A DNA stretch of 64,000 nucleotides from Ephydatia muelleri (Eukaryota > Porifera > Demospongiae > Spongillida > Spongillidae), in the NCBI GenBank assembly GCA_013339895.1, contig JABACO010000001.1, positions 18,645,370 through 18,709,369 on the forward strand, read 5' to 3'. Under the pieces are notes generated by a model that made no database searches, was not told where the DNA came from, and worked only from the letters and a program-made list of their open reading frames with translations. Position numbers and translations under genes: made by a program. This document shows, one piece after another, positions 45,718 to 56,024 of this stretch (its first letter is position 1; each line of letters starts with the position of its first letter).

Positions 45718-47758
45718 CTACATGTCTGCTGGGATTTTGGTTTCATATTGTACACTGACAGGGCCTTCACAGAGTGGCTGTGTGATTTGCACATGACTGG
45801 CATGCCCTCCTTCCTCAGCACTCAGTTTGATGCAACTGTTCTTGCATGGAGCAATGACTTCATCACCTTGAATATCAGTGTTCATGCAGCTTTTTACACA
45901 TGGAATGGTATGGATTGCACTAGCTGTGATCACTGGACTATGGTGAGGTGATGGAGACACACTACCACAGTCCTGAGTAATGCTTCTTGGAGGGAGTGAT
46001 TTTTTCTTGAGAGGGACAGTGCCAGGCACCTGCGTGTACATGTAGTTGTACTCCCATTCATTCATTTGTGGGGACATCTTTGAAGAAGTCATGGTGGGAG
46101 TCAAAGTTAGAAGATGACCAGGATCGAGAGGTGTGAGAGGGGTAATAAAGGAATGATCATTCGAGGCTTTTACCGTTTCCTTTCCCAGCTTCTTCCTGAT
46201 TTTAGCCAGGAGGGGCTTTTTAACTTGTCCATTCATGGCATTGTTTTCAGTCATGATAGTTGTGACTGATGATGTCACATTTTGCATAGCCACACACAAA
46301 GGGGGTTCTTTACTAGTCCCCAGTTCTATTGCAGACTTCAAATAGTCATCATTCACCATTGCTTTTCTGACAGCTGCACCACCATCTCCTGGCATTGTCA
46401 CAACCTCAGGATCAATATCACCACTAGCACTCCTTTCACTGAGTGCTGATGTTGTGCTTCCTTGAGCAAGAAATAGTTGATCACTATTCCCCTGCTCTTC
46501 CTCCTCCTGTGCAGAAGGCTGCTGTAGTTGGGCAGAAGGCTGATGTTGTTGGGCACAAGCCTCTTGTTGCTGTTGTGTTGGGGCAGAACGCTGATGTAAT
46601 AGGGAGGAATGCTGGTGTGATAGAGAAGGATTAACTGGTCCCAGATCAACATCCACGATCTCTGACTTGTTGACATAATAATCATCTTCCTTGTCAATAT
46701 ACTCTATCCCTGTCATAGCAATGTACTCATCACTGTCATTCCAAGCATCGTTGTTCTCCAGATTGTTGTACATAGGGTCATTCATGCCGCTGTCTTCATC
46801 TTTTCCTCCTTTGGCTTTGATTTTTATATCTGAAGTTACCATGCTTTTTAGGTGCGTATTTCCTTGTATGAGCAGTGCTTGCTCATTATTATTGTGCTCC
46901 TCCTTCCCTTGTACAGGCAGCTGGGCAAGAGGCTGAAGTATTTGGACTGAAGACGAATCTAGTTGGGGAGGACGCCAATGAAATTGAACAGCAGACTGCT
47001 GTGATTGGGGGACAGCAACTGGTTTTGTATCAAGACCTGGAATTTCTAAGGGTGTGACATATTGGTGGTGATCCTCATCACACACCTCTATCTCTGTTAT
47101 GGGCACATACTCATCACTGTTGCTACTGGCTATTTTGTACTTCTCATAGTGGCCATCCACATAGCTGTAGTTATCGTCACCATCCTGCCCTTCTAAGGTG
47201 CTTTCTTCATCTTCATTGCTAACATGTGAGTGCAGGTCTATTGAGCAATCTCTTATCGCAGAATAAATGCCATTCTCTTCATCTACCTCTTGTGTAACTG
47301 CATCATTGCTTATGAAGTCATAAATCTCAGTGGTTTGAATCCTGTCGTCTGAAGGCAAAAAAGTCTTCTCAGAAAGGATAGTGGGAACCAAAGTTAGGTA
47401 GTAAACATCTGCAGGGTTTTGGAAGTTGACAGGTGGAGGGACCATCAAATCACCATTCTTCTCCATCTTCATTTCGGTAATTGTGCAGCCACCACATACA
47501 TTCGTAACAGTCCCACTCTTTCCAGTGTCAGTGGCAGGATCTATGCTGTCCTTTTTGTCCAGCTTTGGTGTGGCTTTGCCACAATCAATGCAGAGTTCCA
47601 TGTTGTTTTTTTTGCCAGCAGTATTCTGCTGGTGGTCTGGTAGATTGGGAATTGATGTTAAATCAGTTGTAGATGCATTCCTTTCTGATGATGTATGGGG
47701 AGACGAAGGAAGGATAGGCACCTTGTTACTGCACATCTGACAGATCTTGATGATAAGG
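45718..47758 (-). CDS. p190-like GTPase/docking protein copy 2, exon 2 (tyrosine-docking tail)
   Basis: Begins after acceptor CTCACAG (47759-47760) with a C that completes the split GAC codon from exon 1. It stays open 680 codons to TAG at 45718-45720, ending VSVQYETKIPADM. The two docking modules are present but their tyrosine motifs differ from copy 1: DEYVPI and QYVTPLEIPGLD in module 1, DEYIAM and YYVNKSEI in module 2. YxxM survives only once, where copy 1 has three. Near the C terminus is WEYNYMYTQVPG and a Lys/Pro-rich VPLKKKSLPPRS stretch. Exons 1 and 2 give 1127 plus 2041 bases, exactly 1056 codons with stop. No RhoGAP domain follows: 45014-45717 has none, and beyond that is copy 1 sequence. 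Function as a signalling scaffold is inferred from motifs. Confidence 0.7.
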
Positions 47759-49889
47759 CTGTGAGAGGGGGAGAAGACACACATTTCAATGCATATGCTA
47801 CTAGGCACAGTTGTCTCAGTCATCTTGTTTCAATGAACCCGACCATACAGAATGAATATCTCCCTAATGCCCAATGCCGGATGCTTAAAACAAATGCATC
47901 ATGCTCCCTGTGAATGGTATGGTTCCCATGGAAGGAATAAACAACAACCTAGATTGAGAGTGACCGTACATGAATACATTCCACATGTATAAAATCAGTA
48001 CCCTCAAGTCAAACTGTGTACTTGTTTGCATTCAGGTATGAGCAGTGTGGATGAGGGACTTGTGCAGAATAAACAGGCAACATACATGAATAAAAATGCA
48101 AACATACATGTACATACACACCTATTAACAGCACATGTACATTCATTAACTAATACGAATATACAATTTCATGCATGTATGATTGTAAACACAGATGTGA
48201 ATACAAATATTTTGCGAGAAAGCCCCAGTACACATATGATGCCACACAATAAGATATGTATTGTGCTTAGCCCATGTACATGAAAAAGTGTCCAAACATA
48301 AATGATCATGACAACAGACTTGGAAAACCACATATGCCAAATTTTTATCCATCACTGTTATACCTGCCCAAACCAACAGTTGTCATATCTCCATTACCCA
48401 TTACGATTGGAACTGGATAGCACATTTTTCATGCAACATCTAAATCATGCATGAATGGTGTAAACTGGATAGCTTTGATTAAGGGGACTACTGCCGGTGT
48501 CACGAAATAGATTATCCCCCGTAATAAATTATTCCCCGGATAATCTATTCCGGAATAGTATTCTGACCCTTCGGTTGACTGCTATAATTAAAACAAGAAA
48601 CCCAAACCATTGTGTTTTGGCTGGACTCCTTGCCATCACAGCTAACCAGGTTTTTAAAAACATTTAGTTTAACTGATTAATGTCGGAATATTTTTTGTTT
48701 AGCTACAGTAGCCAAAATCAACTAAATGAGGCAGCAGAGGAATTTTAGGTAGCGGGAAAGGGGGATTCAACAATATTCAATGAAGCCGTGAAAGTGAAGC
48801 AAACAAATATATGATGCAGATATGTGTCTCTTGTCATTGATCGGTTAAACTGCACCACTCTTCAAACAGTCTGAATTAAAAGACATATGCCCATGGGTTG
48901 CAATCTCTCGTAACCTGGTGCAAACAAGACAGAGCATGCATGTACCGCATCATCTACTTTTGCCACGCATGGACAATAAATGGACAGGTGAATTCTCTTG
49001 CAAAGGTGGAGCTTGCATGATCCGCCTCTCTGTTATTGGTTAAGGCCATCTTTCCACTTAAATGCCCCTGTTCAATGCATGTCTCCACTGTGCTGTTTAG
49101 CATTCAAAACATCTTTGGCAATTGAGCTTAGCTCATTCAGAAAACACCTGGCTTTGAACTATGCAGATGCTCGCAATATTTAATACAATCTCTTACAACA
49201 TGAAGGTCTTTTTTAACTCTTTGAACGCCAAGTGCATAAAATACATACATGCTCACAAAACAAGAATTATTGGCTTCACCATTTATGCAGATATACTGTG
49301 TGTTATACATGTAATTGCGGTGATCAAAATCACTTTGAATATGCATGCTAGTGCTAGACTGATATGCATGTACCCCCATAATCATTCAAATATAAGCACA
49401 TTTTTAAATTTGCTCCAGGGCACCTTTTTTTGCAACAACTCATAACACCAAGAATTGGCAAAAGAGGGAAGTGAACAGGCATGATATACTACACTGATCT
49501 GGGCTACGCATTCTTGTTCTTGGAGTATTGAAGTGATGCATTTGTGAAGTGAAGTGAGGTCATCCGAATAATTGGTTCTTTAGCAATGTGAGAAGAAACA
49601 TAATTACTTTGTACTTGCATCTATAAGGTATAGGTATGCATCCATCATAGAGTTGTGATTGACCAGCACATGTTTCATGCAATATCTAAATCATGCATGA
49701 ATGGTGTAACGGTTCTGTGTGCAAGTTGCGGAGTGAGGGGAAGTTAGTAAATATTTTTGAGGCACCATTCTGAACTGATTCCAACATCTTCTTTGCTTAA
49801 AGGAAAGCTCATAAACCACAACGAAAGTAAAGCTATGACCTCCCCCTGCACCAACCCCTCTTCCTACACGTCTCCCCTACTTGTGAGGA

Positions 49890-50172
49890 CAAGTAAATAA
49901 AAACCTTCTCTATGAGAAAGTTGGTAGGATATAGGATTTGAGGCAATGGTGGTGTAAAAAGCAAGGAAACAAGGGTCTGTAATAGTAAGGGAAAATGTCA
50001 TAGTCCTATATTTAGCCCGTTTGTAGCATATACTATGTTCGTGTGCTAAATATAGGACTATGACATTTTCCCTTACTATTACAGACCCTTGTTTCCTTGC
50101 TTTTTACACCACCATTGCCTCAAATCCTATATCCTACCAACTTTCTCATAGAGAATGTTTTTTATTTACTTG
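49890..50172. repeat. Near-perfect foldback: 126 bp arms, 28 bp loop
   Basis: The left arm 49891-50016 and right arm 50045-50171 are reverse complements with only about three differences, all near the outer end (AAAAACCTTC versus AAAAAACATTC). The loop is 50017-50044. No flanking target duplication is visible. Such identity means either very recent origin, active homogenisation, or selection for a long hairpin RNA. Confidence 0.92.
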
Positions 50173-50282
50173 TTTCATTCTTTTTTTTTTTTCATGCACG
50201 ATGCGTAATTGATGAGGCGTAGTTGATCGTAAGTGATCCGTATTGATTCCGAGCAGATTCAGGACTCTCCCAATAACGGTGC

Positions 50283-50545
50283 CTTTTAGCGGACCGTTTC
50301 TTTTCTGGTCTTCTTGATACCGCTCGCGTTCAGCGGACCATTTCTATTTTGGGTCTGCTTGATACCACTCGCGTTCAGCGGTCCGTTTCTTTTCTGGCTC
50401 TGTTTGATACCGCTCGCGTTCAGCGGTCAGTTTCTTTTCTGGCTCTGCTTGATACCGCTCGCGTTCAGCGGTCCGTTTCTCTTCTGGCTCTGCTTGATAC
50501 CGCTCGCGTTCAGCGGTCCGTTTCTTTTCTGGCTCTGCTTTGTAG
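50283..50545 (-). repeat. 45 bp minisatellite, 5-6 units, in frame
   Basis: Units of 45 bases (landmark GCGTTCAGCGGTCCGTTTC on the plus strand) encode, on the minus strand, the 15-residue unit AEPEKKRTAERERYQ. Units in the middle are nearly identical. The leftmost units are more diverged and contain a stop. Confidence 0.9.
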
Positions 50546-50634
50546 GATGCCCGTGCCGATTCTAACACATCGTCTCGAACTTCAAGGTATTTCGCATGTC
50601 GTTTCGCTCGTTTCTTTTCCTGACGTGAAGGCAT
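50344..50634 (-). CDS. Charged repeat protein, 96 codons, unknown family
   Basis: From ATG at 50634: MPSRQEKKRAKRHAKYLEVR, then four 15-residue repeats of the AEPEKKRTAERERYQ type, ending at a stop inside the array (ADPK). The DNA repeat continues beyond that stop, so the frame was probably longer. It is very rich in Glu, Lys and Arg and should be helical. Comparable charged repeats occur in N-terminal parts of some mobile-element proteins of invertebrates, but I cannot name the family. It could be the remnant of such a gene rather than a working one. Confidence 0.4.
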   Translation of the reverse strand: MPSRQEKKRAKRHAKYLEVRDDVLESARASYKAEPEKKRTAERERYQAEPEEKRTAERERYQAEPEKKLTAERERYQTEPEKKRTAEREWYQADPK

Positions 50635-51493
50635 TTTGAGAAAAACAACTTCACTAACAAAAGAGGTTACACCAAACGACGATTGAAGCACCAAAGCGTT
50701 TACGCTATTTATACAAACATTAATTTTATAGATATCTAAACTTACGTCGTACAAGTTATCTAATTATGCGTCTTACATAGACCGTATAGTCGATTGTTTA
50801 CCAAAACATAACATAGGCTATTTTATATGAAAGCGACTCTTCCAGCCTATTCTGAAGCTATTGGGTGAATTTTTCATTTTTAAAAAGTGTTCCTATCCCG
50901 TATTATGCATTGACAAGAAGAAGAAGAAGGAGACCATGTTCCGGGACTGGGTACGAGGGCGGGCAGTACCCTTTTGTTCTTTACAACTGTGACATAAAAC
51001 AAAGACGAAACTGCTCATTTTTGACTTCTAGTTCGATTGCTATAACAAGCGTAACGGTCCGATCATCGGGAGACGGGTCACGTATTTTTAATGAGATTCA
51101 TAGTCGGGATCAAATCCTATACGGAAGTTTCTAGCGAAACTTCCGATACATGTACTGCTATTACTGAATATTTATAATTTTAAAGAGATTAATAATGCCA
51201 TCAAGATGCATTATCATGGCCATGCCTCTTATGCATATGCAATTGACCAGGACGAGGCATCAAATTGAAACAAAGGTGCTTGAGTGTTACCTCAAAATGT
51301 CTCTAATTTTTACCATCAAAATGGATTAATCACAGCAAATATACATACATTTAATAAGATGCTTCCTCTTCATGTGATGGACATGGTTTTCTTCAAATTC
51401 AGGGTGCAACCGAAACAAACTATTCATGCAGATACCCTTTTCTATTAATTTTCTGTGTTGATGTAATGCACAGATTTATCATGCAACACTTAC

Positions 51494-52620
51494 TCTTTGA
51501 GGTATTTAGTGTAAGGTGATAGGTCCGTTCTCCCAGCAACGTAGGCTTCAAGTAACTGTTGTCGTATCTTCACTTTGTCCAACACATTGGCGGACGTACT
51601 CACCTCGTCGTTGCGTAACGTCAAAACATGCTGTGCGAACATCTTGTCAGTTTCGAACTTGCCATGCAGGTGCATGCAAGCCTTGTACTCTTCCGTGTGC
51701 TCGATTGCCTTCAAGAGCTCGCTGGCCACGGTCACCCGCTTCTGCAGGTAAGTGCGGAACGCCTGCCGAGCGTTGTCCAGTATCGAAAGCGTCTTTTGGG
51801 CAGCATCAGAATAAGGTGGCACGTGTGTTTGGAGTCCCTGTACCGATTTACCCAGCACCTTGGCAGCCACTATCTCGAATACCTCGCTCACGTTCACGTT
51901 CGACTTGGCAGAGACCTCGATCAGTGTAAACTTGTTCCTCTGGGCCAGCTCACTGAGCTTCTCGAGCGAAGTCGCGAACGATTCGTCTCTCTTGGTTGCT
52001 GCGCAAATAAATTTCTGTTTCCTGCTTGCCAGATGCGCAACCATCTTCTCTGTTAGACGCAACCTGTTCTCGAACGTGGGCCCGTTATCGGACACGTCGA
52101 TCACCACCACGTACCCTCGTCGGTGCTTGCCTATCCCGAGAGGGAATGCCACAGATCCGTATTCTTGAGGGGAGCATATGAGGTCCCTGTTCTTATACGA
52201 CATCTTGCCGGGCGAGTCGAGCGTGCTAGCCAGGACCGTCTTCATGTAACCATCCAAGCTCCTAATGGACTTCTTACTGCTGTTGATCCCGAATGGCTGG
52301 TCCGTTACGTCTTCGTAGAACACAGGATACTCAAGGACTTCAAAATGCACCTTCTCCGACGAACCTTTTGCATCATAAGTCCTGGTCGTAGAACCCCAGT
52401 ACAGACAGTGGTCTTTGTGAATCACGTCGCTCTCGAACTCGTGCAAGGCTAGCAGAGAGCAGTGAGAGCGATGGTCCTGCTGGTAGTCGTCGTAACCAGG
52501 ATACATAAACCGATAACAGAGACACGACTTGCCGATGCCTTGGTGACTGCTGAAGTTTTCCCCATCTAATCTCGAAAGACCAAGTACGCTCACCACCACT
52601 GTGTGATTCGGAGAGGCCAT
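51494..52620 (-). CDS. p190-like GTPase/docking protein copy 2, exon 1 (GTPase and FF-like region)
   Basis: Uninterrupted 375-codon exon from ATG at 52620 (MASPNHTVVV). GTPase motifs: P-loop QGIGKSC at 27-33, DHCLYWGS at 70-77, VVIDVSDNG, TKRD at 209-212, SAKSN at 237-241. An FF-like helical region follows at about 265-375 (ARQAFRTYLQKRV, EYKACMHLHGKFETDKMF, SPYTKYLK). In p190RhoGAP proteins this arrangement of N-terminal GTPase then FF domains precedes pseudo-GTPase domains and a RhoGAP; only the first part exists here. The exon ends AAAGA before GTAAGT (phase 2) and joins exon 2 in frame. About 94% of residues match copy 1 in the GTPase part; one change converts the family HFLYWG to HCLYWG. 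Confidence 0.88.
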
Positions 52621-52669
52621 GTAAATTAATTTGCAGTCCAAAAAGTCAAATCCACGCAGGAGTGCCTTA

Positions 52670-52677
52670 TGACGTCA
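52670..52677. promoter_or_regulatory. CRE palindrome upstream of GTPase gene copy 2
   Basis: TGACGTCA, 50 bases before the ATG, same position as in copy 1. Confidence 0.5.
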
Positions 52678-55364
52678 GGTCTCAGCAGTATGGGATGTGA
52701 ATACTGCCATAATTCGGCTTTCATTTTTGAGTCATTTTCGGGTCGTGCCATCTTGTATAGTCGTGTCATTTTGTATTTAGATTGCATTATTTTACAGCCC
52801 TGTACCTGTACATGACGGCACGGGCAAAATACATGTATGAGTCGCGTCTGAAAGTGCATGCATCTGGCGTTTTGGTCAATAATTAGCTAAATAGCTATTG
52901 CCGCCGTGCATACAGTGTCATAGGCATTTTGGTCCGGTGCAATTTTCGGGCCGGGGGACCGTATTACCAGAGATAATATATCTACATGTAGTACTACCTA
53001 GGGGAGTACTGTCCCCCTCCCTTGGGCCCAACTCCCTAAGAATACATGTACATGTACGGTCCCCGGACCGTTATGCGTGGTTACAACTACTCCACTTTGT
53101 CGATATGTATTCAGTATATGATACGTACTGTATTCTGAGTAGTTTCTAGTTACAGTCCAGATTAGACGGATCGTGTCTGCTAGTTTGTGCCGTGCATCAT
53201 GGTTTCGGAATTTGTGCGTTGAATAATTCAGTAAAGTCACAAGTCAGTAGCGGTCAACAACTTTGGAGTAGCAGTTGGCTCACTCAAGTATCATATCACT
53301 TAAATAGCTCAGAAATACTTTCCACAGTATTCTGAGCAGTTACATTATAAGCTGGGCAACTGTACATATTAAATTGAATGCCGATACTGTATAGTACAAC
53401 GGGATTCGAGATCTATACATTAACACCGCAATAGACGTCAGAAGCACACATTTTCAGAAGACGGTGGAAGGCATTCCTGAGTTGATCATGCACTTGCATT
53501 GCCATTGCACTTACTAGCGTACGTAGTGAACATGCATGTGCGCTCAAGTTGTATCATTTGTTCTGATGCCACGCCTCTTTTTCAGGAGCAAGTTTTTTTG
53601 AAATCATATCGTTATGAGACGGTCTACAATATCTCTATGACCTAACGCACAATTCCCCCAAAAAGGTACACGTATGATATCCCATTTTTCAATCCATAAA
53701 TACAGAGTACAAATTGAAGGTGCTAAAAGTGCAAAAAAAAAAACTCAGGATTCGTCCACTGCCCAACACAAATGAATCCATGAGCTGTAAAAAAAAAGAT
53801 CCATGTTGTTGCATTGTCAGATGTTGAGTCTCATCATCACCTTGGCAAAACAAAAAAAAATGTACATGTATATGTGTGATAAATCATGGACTAATGGACA
53901 TACCTAATTAATGCCCGCTACAATAAACCTACATATGCGGTTCTAGTCATGAAAGAGAATTGATGAGAATATAATGATGCTGAGGTGGCTGTAAAAGAGG
54001 GTTAATGGTTAATAAGATTACCACCATTCAAGATTTTTGCAATTAAGCCAATTATTACAGTACACTAGTTAAATAAGCATTGCAAATGGCAGGAAACGTA
54101 CTTAGCAAACAACTAACACTATATGGCCAGGAAAAAATATGTTTTATAAAGTGTGAACTGTTTAGATAAACAGAGTGGCTTTATTATTAATAAGCTCCTG
54201 CTAACTGTTTAGATAAACAGAGTGGCTTTATTATTAATAAGCTCCTGCTGCAAAATATTGCTCTGTTGCCCGCGAAAGAGTTCAAAGGCTCCAATGTACT
54301 ACAACACACTCACTCCCACACAAACATGTGCATGCGCACACACACATACACACACACACACTAGTGCACACACACATACACACACCTTTAGAAAACAGAG
54401 ATGTGTAGAAAGATTTAAGAGACATCAATACTGACGCACACACACAAACCTGAGCTGCATACCCAGTGGTTTTGTATCACACATCAGTCGAACACAGCAG
54501 TGGTGTATTTTTGACCTGACAATAGGTGGGTGGTGGGAGGAGATGGGAAGAGGGTAAGACATGGAATGGGGAGGGATATAGGGAGGAAGGTAAAAGGGGT
54601 TATAGAATGGCGAATGATAAGGGGTTGGTAAAGTCACAACAAATGCGACACACATTGCCTGTATGAGTCTAATGGCTGTATTTTACACTACACAACATGA
54701 GAGAAAACCAAATCATTTCCTCTGTTCACATGCTATACTGTATGTATGTCAATTTATTCTCAAGGCTGCAAGCAAAGATTAATTGAATTCCAAACCATCA
54801 GCTTTAAAATATATGTAAACTGTATTCCTGCACACCAAACAGACTTACTATGTCAGTACACAACTGGCTTGTAGTTACCATGGTGTGTGCCTTGTGTCGC
54901 CAGGGATCAGGTGTGACCCTGAGGTAGAGTCCATGGGTGATCAGGGTATCAGGCTCCGGAATGAACTTGGCAAAAGGAGTGTGACCTGGACCTTTACCAC
55001 TGGATCAAAGTTGACATCACCTTGTTGTGTAGTATAAAATATAAGGATGATAGCAGAAACGGTATAGTGAGCATGCAGTCTGTGTGTTGCTACATATGGA
55101 GTAATATGATCCTCTAATTTGATTCTACTGGGCTTCATACAAGGTGGAGGCTCTAAATAGAGAAGGGTTGCTAGTGTCCACAGGAAGCACTCGCACATGA
55201 TTGATAACATCACTCTACTGCCCACACATTGACCACACCTACTGCACACATTCTAACATGTCTCAGTCAATGACCACATTTTCAGAGAAACCACCACAAG
55301 CAGATCACTCTCTGCCCATGACAGGTACAGAATTGTTACAGTGGGGTTTGATAGGATTCTACAA
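52678..55364. other. Intergenic, copy 2: no gene seen
   Basis: Aligns with 38713-41315. It contains the CA-rich microsatellite (about 54336-54386) and no recognised gene. Confidence 0.5.
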
Positions 55365-55863
55365 CTAAACAGTCCTACATTTGCAAATAAAGAAGCATGT
55401 GGGATTGTTGGTCCTTGAATTTGATCTGACCAGGGTCAAGTTCATCCAGGTGTAAACTTTGGATGGTGCTTGTGACTTAGGCACTGATGTATTCACAGCA
55501 AACATAACGGCCAAAGGTGAAAAGTTATGTTCAGCCTTCAGTGCTCCGTATACTTCCACAGCCATTGGGAGACATACCCTGCTAAATTCACTGCACTATT
55601 GGTAATTTTTGCAAGCTTCTTCCTTCTGCTGAGATAGCAGCTGACTATACTGTGGTACCCACTTCAACAATATGGGTTTAACCCAGCAGAGAGTCCACAG
55701 CAAAGTTGAGTGCTGCACTTTTGGAGCAAATCGAATGGGCAGAAGGACATCAGCAGGTCTGGTATGCAATTGTTCATGGCCTAATCCACTCCCAGCTTCA
55801 ATGCTAGTGCTGAAAGCCTGCAAATTGGCATGTTTGCACAAAAGTGACTTGTAGCTACAATGT

Positions 55864-56013
55864 TGTAGTAACGCAGCAACCAGTGTAAATATACCACAAA
55901 AGGACAGCACAATCACACACCAACAGCCTGCTGCTGGTTCTACCTGTCTACCACTGTCCTGCGCATGCGCACTCTAATTCATGCACACCATATGGTTCAT
56001 ACACTACTCTACA
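55864..56013 (-). repeat. 3' LTR of the young gypsy element
   Basis: 150 bp, minus-strand start TGTAGAGTAG and end TTACTACA. Confidence 0.95.
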
Positions 56014-56024
56014 CTCCTCTCCAC

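Larger units (their letters stand above)
49889..51145. mobile_element. 1257 bp block present only in copy 2 (unclassified insertion)
   Basis: Copy 1 reads CTTGTGAGG directly into ATACTGCAG (33480/33481). Copy 2 has 1257 extra bases between GAGG (to 49888) and ATAC (from 51146). Its left end is the foldback 49890-50172. Its right end is a hairpin CGGAAGTTTC-TAGC-GAAACTTCCG (51122-51145). Between them lies a minus-strand frame with 15-residue repeats. No target duplication is seen. It may be one element or a composite; loss from copy 1 is the alternative. Confidence 0.55.
47759..51493 (-). other. Intron between GTPase and docking exons, copy 2
   Basis: 3735 bases, donor GTAAGTG at 51493, acceptor CACAG at 47759. 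It contains the 1257-base block with the foldback and a 45 bp repeat array. The rest aligns with the copy 1 intron plus small extra segments. Confidence 0.65.

Noticed and set aside
48507-48550. Inverted repeat AATAGATTATCC / GGATAATCTATT with 20-base spacer
   Set aside because: 12-base arms in AT-rich DNA are weak evidence, and nothing else supports an element here.
50283-50545. CRISPR-like regular repeat of 45 bp
   Set aside because: There are no unique spacers between units; the array is in frame and encodes a 15-residue protein repeat.
49889-51145. Helitron, because of the hairpin near the right end
   Set aside because: No 5' TC, no CTRR end, and insertion is not between A and T.
51490-51493. 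Stop codon right after YLKE in the GTPase exon
   Set aside because: It is part of a consensus splice donor, GTAAGT, with a phase-matched acceptor at 47759; both copies agree.
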